Source: Mercurialis annua (Eukaryota > Streptophyta > Magnoliopsida > Malpighiales > Euphorbiaceae). From it: a stretch of DNA of 64,000 nt. Of this stretch, positions 1 to 11,361 are shown one piece after another. A program made the translations under genes and the position numbers. The notes below the pieces were generated by a model, which searched no databases, was not told the origin of the DNA, and was given only the letters and a program-made list of their open reading frames with translations. The stretch's first letter is position 1. The number at the start of each line of letters is the position of its first letter. The DNA lies in NCBI RefSeq assembly GCF_937616625.2, contig NC_065571.1, forward strand, positions 2,110,501 to 2,174,500. Direction: 5' to 3'.

Positions 1-1
1 C

Positions 2-1436
2 CAGAGATGGTATAACAAATTAAAACCGGGCTCGATCAAAAGCTTCGCTTCGCTTTCAACAGAGTTCCTTAACAGATATCTCACAAACATCCCAGCTAAA
101 ACCACTACCAGTATCCTGAGAGCCTGCATCCAAGAAGAAGGAGAAACCCTGCGGAGCTACATCGAACGATTCAACAAGCAAGCTATGAAGATAGACAACC
201 TGAACGTCGACATGGCGACAGAAGCATTGCGAGAAGGGACGCGATTCGGAAAGCTGGTGGACAAGTTGCTAGTCAATAAACCCACAACTTTCTCGAACCT
301 AATGGGCATAGCCCAGAAATACTTCGAGTTAGACGAAGGGCGAAGGGCGATTCGCGGAAAGGAAGCAAAAGGAAAAGAATCGAAAGAGAGATCCAGAGAA
401 AAAACCAAGTCCAAACCTGATGACAGGAGAGGAAGACCCGAAGAAAGCAGACGATTCGCCCCCCAGACAAGATATGAATCGAGATACGATCCCAGAGATG
501 ACGAGAATAACTTCACTCCGCTAAACACCAGCCGAACCAATGTCCTCATGTGGATCAAAGAAAACGTCAAAAACGTGGTATGGCCACCAAAGATGAAAGC
601 AGAGATAAGAGACACTAGAAAGTACTGCAAATTTCACGACGATTACGGACATGAAACGGATACCTGCAGGGACTTGAAGGTCGAGATCGAAAGAATGATC
701 GACACAGGCGAGCTGAGGAAATTTGTGGCCCGAAAAGAGAAGAGCAATGACAAGGGAGAAAAAAGAAATAGAGAAGACAAGCCGAAAGAAAAGGAAGACG
801 AGCGCCCATCCAAAATTCTGGGAACCATACACATGATTAACGGTGGAGGGCATAGCAGCTCCACGATCAGGAGGAAGCAAAGGAAGGAAGTAATGAACAT
901 ACGAGAAACTCACATGCCGCCAGTGATCTTCGATGTAGAAGATTATGAACACGTCAAAGCACCCCACAACGATGCTTTGGTAGTGACTACCATCATTGAA
1001 AATTGGAACATGGAGCGGATCCTAATCGACGAAGGAAGCGCGGTAAACCTGATGACAAACGCAGCATACAAAATGCTGGGAGGAACAGCGTCAAGGCTAC
1101 GCCGAGTCCCAATCGCTATCAGGACTCGGCGGCCCCTCCATCACTCCACTGGGAGCAGTCACCTTGGAAGTAATAATCGGCCCAGAAAGAGGAATAAATA
1201 AGAAAATCATGTCACTATTCAACATAGTGGACATGGAACTGACATACAATGCCATCCTAGGAAGGCCTTTCCTCCATGATTCGACAGCAGTAACCAGCAT
1301 AAGAGCGTTGGCAATGAAAGTACCAACCGAAAAGGGAGTAGTGACGCTGAGAGGAGACCAAGGAATAGCCAAGAAGTGCTATGACGAGTCAGTGGTGGAT
1401 CTCCAAGAAAACAAGACCGAAAAGAAGGAAGAATAG
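2..1436 (+). pseudogene. Retrotransposon gag-protease, frameshifted
   Basis: Residues from the window edge match the plant retrotransposon gag domain (RWYNKLKPGSI, then SYIERFNKQAM). A charged Lys/Glu/Arg-rich stretch follows, then a zinc-knuckle-like segment (YCKFHDDYGHETDTCRDLK), the GTIHMINGG motif common in these polyproteins, and a retropepsin-like segment with LIDEGSAVNLM. The usual protease motif is D-T/S-G, so DEG is a variant. At about 1115-1125 the protease frame shifts by one base. The continuation, with the conserved AILGRPFLHD, is in another frame and runs to a stop at 1434-1436. The product would be a virus-like-particle capsid precursor plus protease; as it stands the protease is broken. 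N-terminus outside the window. Confidence 0.8.
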
Positions 1437-2078
1437 GAATGAAAAACGACCCATCATCGGTAACGACTTTCCGTCTTACCAGATGGCGTCAAATCTATCT
1501 TTAATGTTTTGTATGCCATCTTTTTATCAATAAAAATTCAATTTCGCTACCATCTGATTAGCCAGACGAACCAATAAAGAAATAAAAATCAAGAACAGCC
1601 ACGAATGATTAAATCAAAGACGAAAGAAGAAAAAATAAATTAAAGATCAAATTCAAGAAAAGCTAAAAGCCAAGAAAATGAGTTTAAATTAACTCAAGGC
1701 AAAATCGCCGAACTAGGCAAATCGCCACGAAAGGCTAAGAGCCAAGAAAATGAGTTTAAATTAACTCAAAGCAAAATCGCCGAACCAGGCAAATCGCCAC
1801 AAAAGGCTAAAAATGAGTTTAGATTAACTCAGAAAAGGCAAATCGCCAAAAAAGAGTTTAGATTAACTCGAAACAAAAACAAAAATAAAAAGAGTTTAGA
1901 TTAACTCTACAAAAAGCAACGCCAAGAACAGGGTTTAGAATAACCCTCGAGGCAAGACAAGTACATAAAAATAAGGCGAAAGCACATTTCGAAGAAACAC
2001 GAAGAAAATATAGTCATAAATTGCGAATTACAAAAAGCAAAATTAGTACATCAGCAAATACAATCAAAAGATAAACTA
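1437..2078. repeat. Non-coding spacer with 72-bp tandem repeats inside the retrotransposon
   Basis: From about 1662 a 72-bp unit repeats at 1662, 1734 and 1806, then decays into shorter variants to about 1950. Each unit contains the imperfect palindrome GAGTTTAAATTAACTC and repeats of the motif AATCGCC. No pol-like reading frame is present. Tandem repeats in the 3' untranslated region are a known trait of Tat/Ogre elements and a suspected source of plant satellites. Confidence 0.8.
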
Positions 2079-3981
2079 CTAGACACGGTCTTTAGACATC
2101 TTGACAAGAAGATCACGAGCGATGGCTTGGGGATCCAACCCGTTAACCCCAGAAAGATCAATATCAGGATTTTGCTCTAGAAGCTTCCTCCCAATCGCAA
2201 GACGATACTCGCTTATCAAAGCAGAGTAAAAAGCTTTCGTATCTAGCAGACGGATATGAAGACTCTCAACCTCCGATCTTAGACTGTCCCTCTCCCCACC
2301 AACGAGGGAATTGATTCGAATGAGCTCCTCAATCTCTTGAGTCAAGTCATCAGTTTTCTTCTCGATCACTTTAACTTGGCGATCATTAATCGCATCCTGC
2401 GCCTTAAGCTGCGCCATAAGGGAATCATGCTCTTCCAAAGAAGTCTTCAATTTGGCCCTTTCAGACTCGGAAGTCGCCAAAAGAGAGGACAGACGCTCAA
2501 CCTCCTCCTCGGCACACTGTCGGCGGTCGTTCAATACCAGAACAGATTGAAGAGCCTACAAGCACCAAAAATAAACAAATAAGGAAACAATTGAATACAA
2601 AAAACATATAATATTCAAGAAAGAAAGCACTTACAGAGAAACCATGAAAACAAGCCAGATCGGAAAGCTCCTGACCCGGCCTACCACAAAACCACGTAAC
2701 ATCATCAGGAATCGCCAAAGTCCGGATATATTCCGCTAGCACTCTAGGATTCAGCAAACTGGCAGGATCCTGACCTTCGACCCACTGCACCAAATCTGGA
2801 GCAGAAGAAGAGTCTCCAGGAAAATTCTCCCTCGATGGAGAACCATCGCCAACTCGACGCCTCTTCCTAGACGGAGAATCCGGGTCTCGACCCTGAGGAA
2901 TCTCTCCCGAATCAGCAACAACCAACCCCTCTGAAGTCACACCCCCAACTCCCCCAGAAACGGCAAATGATGCTAGAGGGGGAAGTGGCGACGGAACCGC
3001 CTCGTCACCTACTGGATCAGCCGAGTCATCATCATCATCATCATTTACAACAATAACCTCAGGCAACGCTATCTCGGCGGGAGCTAGGGGGATATCAACA
3101 GGAGCCCCATCCACGACAATGTCGCCAGAAACAATGTTGGCGATAGGAACGTCAGGACCACCCATCGGAACGTCCAAATCTACTTGAAATCCGGAAAGGA
3201 AATCGTCAGAAGAAGAAGACATCCTACAAAAGAAACATTAAAAAGAACTTAAGCAAATTAATATACCTTGAACAAAAGAGTAGCAAAGATCCGCCAAGCC
3301 TCGAGGAGGATCCTCCAAAGGAAACCATCGACTCCGAAGATGACTATTGACCAAGACATCTAGAATGGGACGCGATACAATACTACAGGAAGATATGTCA
3401 AAAGCAAGTTTTGACTCGGATAAACTTAAAGGAGACGGACAGCTCCGAACTTGATGAGAAGAAAAACCATCCGAAAAATGAAGAAAAGCAAATTTATGGT
3501 AAACAATAAAGAAACGCCTTCGCCAGCGACTGGTTAGGCAAGGAAGATAAATACGAGATCGCCCTTCCCTGCCAAGGGCGAAAACGAAGCAACCATCACA
3601 CTTCCTAAAGTCTACAAAATGATATAACACTTTGAGAGAAGGGGCACAGCCCCGGAGCCTACATGCCTCCGAAAAGGCGAGCACTACTTTAATCGTACCA
3701 GGGTAAAGTTGCCCCAGAGCAACCTTTAAATCCCTACACACTTCTACTAAAAATGAATCTAAAGGAAACCTAAGACCAGCAGAAAATTGCTCTTCGAAGA
3801 GAACCGCCCTACAAGAAGATCCTGGAGAATCGGACGCAGCCATATCGGCACCGGGTAATATTACCCTATAATCAAAAGGAAAGCTATACTTAAAATAGAT
3901 ATCTAAGACTTCATCCCTACGAAGCTTTGATCGGGTAAAAGCCATAGCAGCGCATGCATCTTCCACTCGACTAAGAGGCAT
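2079..3981 (-). CDS. Antisense gene of the Tat-like element: gypsy-type transposon domain plus coiled coil
   Basis: Three coding exons join in frame: 3981-3267, 3179-2635 and 2555-2079, giving 1737 nt or 578 residues. Introns are 3266-3180 (CAAG|GTATAT to AAGTAG) and 2634-2556 (CTCT|GTAAGT to TTGTAG). A 5'-UTR intron at 4167-3983 ends one base before the chosen ATG at 3981. The N-terminal ~230 residues resemble the putative gypsy-type transposon domain (Transposase_28 family; RFPLDSFLVEVCRD, then a Cys/Arg-rich segment and a Trp-Arg-Arg motif). A Ser/Pro/Asp-rich linker with a run of Asp follows. The last ~150 residues have heptad-like Leu/Glu/Lys spacing typical of a coiled coil. Related antisense genes are known in Tat elements; function is unknown. 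No stop or frameshift is seen, unlike the sense gag. The exon model is inferred. Confidence 0.68.
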
Positions 3982-3982
3982 C

Positions 3983-4519
3983 CTAGAACAGGAAATCACA
4001 AACATAAACACAGAATAAGGATCAAACAAAAAATATATTGAAGAACACGTTGAAGAACACATCGAAGAACACCAAGTACAGAAAAGGAATTTCCAGAATA
4101 TAAATCATGGAGAATACATACAAAGAAGAAAGCCATATTAACATCCAAACGACGAAAGAAAACATACCTGAAAAATCTGGAGGAAGCAAGTCACGAAGAA
4201 TCAAATAATCAAACAAAGAGCGAAAAGGAAATAGCTGCAAGAAATAAGAGTAAATTCGAAAAGTAAGTAAGAGGGAAGAGAAGAAATGCAAAGAGATTAA
4301 ATACAAAAGGTTTTTGAATCATTAACCGTTGAATCATCAAATGCCGACACGTGGCAACACAGAATCTTACTGAAGAAGAAACGTCACCCACAAATATATG
4401 AAACGACTCGCCCGGAATACAAAACGACTCGCCCGTATAAAAGAACTCAGCTCCAAAAGAGCTAAAATCCACTAAGGCATAAATGCCAAACTACTTCAGC
4501 TCACTTGTGGGGGGGCTAA
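3983..4519 (-). promoter_or_regulatory. Leader and probable promoter region of the antisense gene
   Basis: On the minus strand, the stretch just inside the 3' LTR leads to a donor site at 4168/4167 (TTTTTCAG|GTATGT) and an acceptor at 3984-3983, a 185-bp intron ending immediately before the antisense ATG. Short reading frames here are not convincing. The same bases on the plus strand carry the polypurine tract (about 4505-4517) that primes plus-strand synthesis. Confidence 0.4.
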
Positions 4520-5113
4520 TGATGGATACCGAATCCTACTGAAAGTATAATGGAGCCGAGTTGCAGGAGATCCACTCTCAGGCGACACCGGACTCCCCCT
4601 GAAGACCGAAAGATATGAAGGAGATGCCGAATCTCTAAGATTCGGTAACACACTAATAAAGACCGAATCCCACATGATCCGCCGAGAGCGCGTCAGGTCC
4701 GGGATTCGGGTAAACGACTAAGTATGGAAATATTGTCCTATTAGGACACAAACACTACATATGGAAGGATAAGCTCTACTTTAGGAAGATAAGACTATTT
4801 AGGAAGACGTTCCTAAATAGGATTCTTATCAAATTAAGGTAGATCCCGACAAATCAGGAGAATCTCTACGATACTGCCGAATCCCTACAAAGTAGGATTC
4901 ACCTGCCTAATACAACTCTACTAGGTATATTCGACTACTATAAAAGGAGCACGAGGTATGCCTAGAATCACAATTACATTCATATACTCAAAACGCTGCT
5001 CAAAGCTCTAAACTGACTTTAGCATCGGAGAGTTAATCGGACAACCACCGTCCGATTAGCTTCTACCCTGTTTTGCAGGTCTTACTCACCGGTTCAGAAG
5101 GCAGACTCCATCA
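4520..5113 (+). repeat. 3' LTR of the Tat-like element
   Basis: 594 bp, beginning TGATGGA and ending TCCATCA, a perfect 7-bp terminal inverted repeat with the canonical TG/CA ends. It directly follows a G-rich polypurine tract. A TATA box (TATAAAAGG) at 4939-4947 would start transcription near 4970, placing U3 before it and R/U5 after it. Several copies of the pentamer-like motif CCGAATCC lie in the U3 part. Confidence 0.85.
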
Positions 5114-5118
5114 GTAAT

Positions 5119-6041
5119 TTAAAAAATTTATTACTAAAACAATTATAGAAGAATAATTTAGGTTTTTTAGTAAATATATATGGATCCCACTATACAAAGT
5201 TTATGGATCTGTCATTGTTTAAATGAACTATTTTTATAATAAATAAATATTTAAAAAACGTTTGATGATTGTAGTTTTTTTGTTGAGGAAAATGATTGGA
5301 GATAATTTTATACATAATTGAATAATTTATCTCGAATGAATTTAAACACATGCCAATTATAATTTGTATGTGCAATCCTACAAAGGAAATTACATATTTG
5401 GCAATATATAAGTTCTTTGGCGGATGTTTTGGAGGATAAAGAAAGAGAGTTCTAAAAAGGAAACCTAATGCCTTATTTTTAATCTAACTTACATGAAGTT
5501 GAAAAAAGTTATTGCTTGAGTTAGACCACCAACAAGTTAGTTTTTTTTTACATTAGTAGTTGTACCTACGGTTGTTTGTTGTAGAAATTAAATGGATTTT
5601 TTTGTTCTTTTTCAGGAAGTTTCATTTGGTTATTCCAAAGGAAGAAGGTGATTTTAAGAATATTAATATATAAGTTAAAACGAAATTAATATATATATAT
5701 ATATATATTATGTATCTATATACATGTATCTATGTATATGTATGTATATGTATGTATTCTATCAATCATATTATCCAAGAAAGAAGATGGACATATAATC
5801 TATATAGAATTTATATTATGGCAACGCAAAATAACTTTTCTTTGTCGTAACTTTTTACAAATTTAACTAAAATACGTAGATTATTTTATAAATTTATTAC
5901 TATGTTGATTTTAATAACTTAATGATTATTCAAAGAATATTATGAATTAGATATTCAACATTTTATTAATTTAAAAAATTTTATATTTGAAAAACAAAAG
6001 AGAACATTTTCTACTAAATTTTTAATTAGTCAAAGATACCT

Positions 6042-6077
<36 letters not shown>

Positions 6078-7128
6078 CTAAAGGGAATCTGAAACGAAAT
6101 TGAAAAGAACTTTTTAAACGAAATTAGAAAAGTCAAACATATTAAATAAGTAACTAAAGACGCAATTTTAGAATATTTAATAGAAAAACGATAAATTATA
6201 TGGGCGAATCTAAATTACATAGATCATGGACCCATTTTCTATCAAATAGGCTCATAAAACGCGCAATTCGCACACTTAAAAGTTAACCCTTGTCACAAAA
6301 TACTATTAATCTAGATTTTTTCTTCTGTTTCCAGATAAAATCTAAATTCGAATATCGATAAATATTTGAAAGTAATTCCAACATTACAAGATAATATTCT
6401 ATCATAAAATCAAATGGGTGAAAGTTCACTCTCAAGGATGAACAACTTAGAAAACATACATCACATCTAATAACACCCATTTCGCCATTAGGGTTTGGAA
6501 GATGAAGATGGTCATTATCAATGCATATAAAATGAGAGACTATACGTTAAATCGATTAGGTATATGCTTAATGAAAGACTATACAACGACCCCTAATGTC
6601 TCCAAAATACAATTGTCATGCACATGGACTCAATTTTAGCCATGCAAAATTTTCAATTGCACCATTTGCCTAGCTAACAATTAAACATCACCATTATTTC
6701 AAATACTTTGTTCAAACATTTGCTTATTCATGACACAATACTAACATTAGTTTTGGATTAGATCTAATTTTATGCAAAAGAAAATTTGATATTTGGGTTG
6801 GATAATGACCATAGACCAAGCATGTGTTACACCATGTGGATGGTGGAACCATAGGGTACCACTTATCACATCATTTTTCTTTTAGCTTACTATTGAAAAT
6901 TACCTATTGTTCTATTGTCTTCAAAATACATGTTCATGAATCTTTATATCTACTTCAATTGATTTTCCATTTTTTCTCTTTGTTGGGAATTAAAGTTTCA
7001 TTGATCCACAAAAATGTTTGTAAGAGTTAGCTACGTGGTCAAATTGTGAGGAAAGACTAATTATGTAAAAGAATATTTAAGAAATATATTAGGCATGATT
7101 GTTCAAGAAAACTCAACTTCTTTTTACC
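5119..7128. other. AT-rich intergenic DNA, no gene recognised
   Basis: No coding signal. It holds an (AT)n microsatellite at about 5689-5709 followed by a TATG-rich run to about 5757, and a second (TA)n run at about 6045-6074. The remaining short reading frames lack any recognisable domain. Confidence 0.7.
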
Positions 7129-7137
7129 TTTTATAAA

Positions 7138-7444
7138 GGCTTAACTTTTTTTTACAAAAAACATTCCACTTTTTTGACATTTTTTTAATCAATAGCCAAA
7201 TTTTTAAAATCGTTAATTTTAACCAATTTTCAATTTTAATTGTAGTCATTTATTTAAATTGAAGTAAAAAAAATTCATACCCTTCATCTTTGGAATTATT
7301 ATTGGTAATTGGAACAGTATGAGGGCACATTTGAACTTTTTTCTTTTAATTTGGACAAAAAGCTAAATGGGCAAAAATTGACCATTTTTAAAGTTTGAGA
7401 ACTGAAACTGTAAAAAAAAGTTAGATATTTTTTGATGATTAAAC
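7138..7444. mobile_element. Diverged Mutator-like MITE
   Basis: A 307-bp fold-back-like segment starting GGCTTAAC and ending GATTAAAC, flanked by perfect 9-bp direct repeats TTTTATAAA (7129-7137 and 7445-7453). The start resembles the ends of the other GGCTTAAT elements in this window, but the arms are poorly conserved. The 9-bp target duplication is typical of Mutator-like transposition. Confidence 0.5.
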
Positions 7445-7453
7445 TTTTATAAA

Positions 7454-7870
7454 TCTATCCAAAACTCTAAAACTTATAAATCTATTTTAATTTGACAATT
7501 TGTTTATAAATCTATCCGATTTTTGCAATCAATTTATTGTGCCAATCTTTCACCTTGTTACAATATCCATTTACATTTTATGTTTATTTTGAGTTTCAAA
7601 CTTTTTTTTTTGTTTCAACCGCTGAAAGGTAAAAAATTAAAATTAAATTTTGCTATTGTTTTTGATTTTTTTAAGATTAGGAGTTAGACCTTGCAATTTT
7701 ATAATACTAACGTTGCTAATTAAAGAGTTAGTATATAAAAATCAACTAAAATTTGAAGTTTAAAAGGTGAAAGATTAATATAATAAAATTAATTGAATAA
7801 ATTTATTGCGAAATTGTTAAATTATGCTAGCTTTGCAAATTTTCAAAACTTTGAATAAATTTAGAAAAAT
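7454..7870. repeat. Diverged dispersed fold-back repeat
   Basis: The two sides share an imperfect inverted repeat around TTATAAATCTATCC and its complement. The part at about 7640-7780 shares the order and wording of motifs (for example GCTAATTAAAGAGTT) with 63300-63430. Boundaries and superfamily cannot be set by eye. Confidence 0.35.
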
Positions 7871-8868
7871 TAAAAATTAATTATTTTTAAACCATTGAGC
7901 CAATATATTAAAAGGTAATGGGGCCTAAAGTAATTTTATTATTTTTTAGTTCAATTTTATAATTAAGTCTTAGATATCATATGTATGAATAAACATAAAA
8001 ACAAGTAAAAATATCTAAAATGTCAAAATTAAAATTGTAAGAGAGGTAAAAGTTTACACCTGTATCTACCATTGGAAGTTATCTTAATTTAAGTTAATTA
8101 TTGATTAGAAGAGGCTCAAATTCAAACTAAAACAATTGGGATTAGTCAAATTATTTCGCTAATGGCACAAAAGGTACATTTTGTGTGTTTGTTCTTGAAA
8201 ATTTTCCTTACAACAAATTAATATACATTTTTCACATAAAAAGTATATTATTATATTATGTACTATAGTATTAATGTTAAATATGCTCCACGATAAAGAT
8301 TCTGCATCTATTGCCATGACAAATATAACTGGCTAATTAATTATGCAGCAACCTCTAGCGGCTGTTGACCCATGCACTGCTCAATGTAATATAAATTCAT
8401 ATATTAAAAAGGTTATAAAAGAAGAAATTTGAAGGTCCAAAATACATATTCAATTATAGATCCGTACATATATAAGTGCATCTGTATTTCCAGACAAATA
8501 ATTGAAAACCCAGCTATGCAACTACTAATATATAAAGGCAAATTCTTGACGAATTTGGATGCCTAAAAAATATATGAATTCAACCAATTAATATAAAAAT
8601 TTACATATTTTTTAAACTTTTTTATATTTAATACACCCAGTCCAAAATAAAAATAAAATCATATATAAATATATTTATTCTCTATTTTCCAATTTAACAA
8701 ATAGTTTAAAATAAGTATAATTATAATTTTTTTTTATAAAAATAGCACAATAACTCTTCCATAATTAAAAAACTCTTATATTTTTAAATTACTTGTTTTT
8801 AATGAGTTCTATCGTAATCTATATAGTATTATTTATTCACTAGTAGTAATTAAGTGTTTATTCTGTAA
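7871..8868. other. AT-rich intergenic DNA
   Basis: Nothing recognisable on either strand; no open frame with a known domain, no clear inverted repeat. Confidence 0.6.
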
Positions 8869-8953
8869 CCAATGAATTATACCTCAAATGATATAAGAGC
8901 GGAACGACAAATTGTTAAATCGTGGATTCACTCCCAGTCACATAAAAAGAAAA
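8869..8953 (+). mobile_element. Short tRNA-derived SINE, family B
   Basis: An 85-bp segment with a tRNA-like A-box region (CCTCAAATGATATAAG) and a weak B-box (GTGGATTCACTCCC), ending in an A-rich tail. It is flanked by 15-bp near-identical direct repeats: GTGTTTATTCTGTAA at 8854-8868 and GTGTTTATATTGTAA at 8954-8968. The same family occurs at 17236-17339 and about 50340-50413. Confidence 0.6.
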
Positions 8954-9463
8954 GTGTTTATATTGTAATTTAGAATATAGAATTTTAAAATAGTGTCTAT
9001 CTGAACTTCATCTAAAAAAAAAAACTTATAGAAATTAATTTATCTATCCATATTCTTTGCAATTTTTAAGGTGATTTGAGGTGTTGATTACGCCTAGTTG
9101 AGGATAGATTCTCACATTTTCAGGTTCCACATCTAATCCCTGTCCAAATGTCTAACAGATTAAGTCTATATTATCAGTATATGCTATTTAATTCAATATT
9201 ATTAGCTATAACAATACAATATTTGATGTATTGATATATATTTTTTTGGAATTTTATTTTGATCATACATTTTGAAAACAAAGTGTTTTAGTGTAAAATT
9301 ATGAATAAAAAATATCACTATGATATTCAACATTATTATCTTCTACTTCGCTAATTTTAAAAAAATAATTAAATTTAATAGTCTGTTAAATGTGATAGGC
9401 CATATCTACGGATGATGCGGCGGACAAATTCTACCTAACGATTTTTCTATCATATTAGTAGAA

Positions 9464-10079
9464 GGCTTAATTTCTTAAAAAACCCCCACCTTACATTTTA
9501 TTTTCGTTTATACCCTGACCTTGTAAAAACACCATTTGTACCCAATTTTGAGTTTTTATGTTTCATCTCTACCCAAAAGCACTAAATTGTACTCTTTTTA
9601 TTTGAAAAAAAAGTTTAAAACAATCCTTCATTTTTAACTTATATACTAATTAGATATTAATGTTATTAATAGTACAAAAATACCATTTTCTTCAAAAAAT
9701 TAAAAATAATAATAATTTTTTTTATTTTTTTAAAAAATATTTCCGAATTTTTTTAAATTTTTTTGAATTTTTTTTAAAAATATTTCCGACAAAAAAATTA
9801 AAAATAATAATATATTTTTTTAATTTTTTATTATTTTATAAAATTAATTAATTATTTGGATGTATTTGATTATTTTTTAAGTTTAAGGATTTATTTGTAT
9901 TTTTTAAAATAGATAAAAGTATGTTTTAAACTCTTTTCCAAATGAAAAAAGTACAATTTAATGCTTTTGGGTAGCAATGAAACATAAAAACTCAAAATTG
10001 GGTACAAATGGTGTTTTTACAAGGCCATGGTATAAACGAAGAAAAAATGCAAGGTGGGGGTTTTTTAAGGAATTAAGCC
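9464..10079. mobile_element. Mutator-like MITE, GGCTTAAT family, full-length
   Basis: 616 bp with long terminal inverted repeats of well over 100 bp (GGCTTAATTTCTTAAAAAAC at the left; the right end is the complement with one or two changes). The perfect 9-bp target duplication TTAGTAGAA is at 9455-9463 and 10080-10088. The interior is AT-rich with no transposase. The reading frame at 9660-9851 is only low-complexity interior sequence. Confidence 0.88.
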
Positions 10080-10443
10080 TTAGTAGAACTTTAAGTCCAT
10101 GTGCTTAACAGAAAATTCTCCTGAACTTATCATTAACTTATCTATGATTTTATTAGGCAAACAATTAACCATCCCCATGTCCCAAGACAGATGCACCCAA
10201 CTGATGAAATTGTTTGTTTTTTATCTCTTTCAAACTTTTATATCCATAGCATCACTAAATTTGTATTTTTAACCAAATTATAAAAATAAAACTTCCTTTA
10301 AAATCTTAATATTGATTGTTAATAATAATAATAATAAACCCAAGTCCAATCTACAGATGATTTGTAAGAAGTTAAATACTGCTTAATCCAAAATGATCAT
10401 TTTAAAATATTTTGATGTCTAATGTATTTATTTATTTATTATG

Positions 10444-11030
10444 ATTCTATTTAGGGAAGGTAATGCCGCAAATCATGGAAAGAGAGTACCGATGGAGCGT
10501 GAAGGACTTGCTTGAACTCACCTCGACGGTTTTGCCACAATGCTATTAAGTATTAAGAGCATAGAAAATCCGAGTTTGGAAAAAACGGGATGAGGAGTTC
10601 GTTTTCTGGACTTATGTTCCAATTAACAATTGTGAAGATCTCTTGATGAGGTATTAAGGAGTGAATAATATTACTATGTGGTGGTCTATTGGGGATTTGT
10701 GACAATGAAATCAAATTGAAAAATTGAATCAATAAATTTAGTTCGATTTCATATTAGTAAGATAATTATTTTACAGTTAGGTTTGATTTTAAACACAAAC
10801 TTTTAATTAAATTTTGTATAAACCAAATTAAAATAATCGAATTAAACTGAAAGATCAATTGAACTATCCGATTCAATTCAGTTTGCGTTTCTTTTAATTT
10901 AATTTCAAAAATAAATTTGTTTCTAATTTAATTTCAGATTGCACATCCTAAAATTAAATAATTTCAGATTGCACATCCTAATATCCGATTATAACAGATT
11001 GCACATCCTAATATATGCCAGCCAGTCATG
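10444..11030. other. Unassigned segment with a triplicated motif
   Basis: 10444-10620 is less AT-rich than its surroundings but broken by stops in the frames I read, so any coding past is unproven. From about 10930 the motif CAGATTGCACATCCTA occurs three times within 80 bp; its complement resembles the end of plant hAT-like elements. No complete element can be delimited. Confidence 0.3.
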
Positions 11031-11166
11031 TAAGAAAATAATGAAGACAGCTCAAAATCATGAGATACAAATGGAGGAATGAATTAAGAAGCACCAACTT
11101 TTTTTTAGCCTATGACAAAAAATAAAAAATACTAAAAAACTTTATTATTTAATTTTTATAATTAAA

Positions 11167-11361
11167 TTATTCTATTTTATTCCCCTCCAATTCATTTGCT
11201 TGCGGAGTGATTACCGGCTCTCTCTGTTGCGACACGTCATCAAAGCCGCTTAATAAATTAATTTTAAAATAGGTGAAAACGAAGCCACGTGGGTAGGTGG
11301 AACAGTCTATAACGGAAGAATCTTCTGCAACAGACGGATAAGGAAACAATGCATTATCCAT
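11167..11361. other. GC-richer island with a G-box, no gene assigned
   Basis: This stretch stands out from AT-rich flanks and contains the palindrome CCACGTGG near 11286 and an ACGTCA-type core near 11237. A 64-codon frame is open on the minus strand but has no recognisable domain. It may be an old promoter or transposon fragment. Confidence 0.25.

Larger units (their letters stand above)
1..5113 (+). mobile_element. Non-autonomous Tat-like Ty3/gypsy LTR retrotransposon, 3' part
   Basis: In order the element shows gag and a protease region (open from base 2, so the start lies left of the window), a tandem-repeat block, an antisense multi-exon gene, a G-rich polypurine tract (about 4505-4517) and a 3' LTR. 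No reverse transcriptase, RNase H or integrase lies between the protease and the LTR, so it cannot move on its own. Gag plus a 3' antisense gene with a gypsy-type transposon domain and hypervariable tandem repeats is, as I recall the literature, typical of the Tat/Ogre lineage. The 5' LTR and primer site are outside the window. The target duplication is probably gtaat at 5114-5118 but cannot be confirmed without the left end. Confidence 0.85.

Noticed and set aside
157..967. Minus-strand open frames opposite gag
   Set aside because: They mirror the Lys/Glu/Arg-rich gag coding strand, giving Phe/Ser/Leu-rich products with no domain and no splice logic. Unlike the frames at 2079-3981, they do not join into one product.
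3222..3266. A 43-nt intron joining the antisense exons at the ATG at 3222
   Set aside because: Too short for a plant intron and out of phase (leads to an early stop). The acceptor at 3181-3180 gives an 87-nt intron and keeps the frame.
9660..9851. Phe/Lys/Asn-rich open frame
   Set aside because: It is the AT-rich interior of the MITE at 9464-10079; low complexity only.
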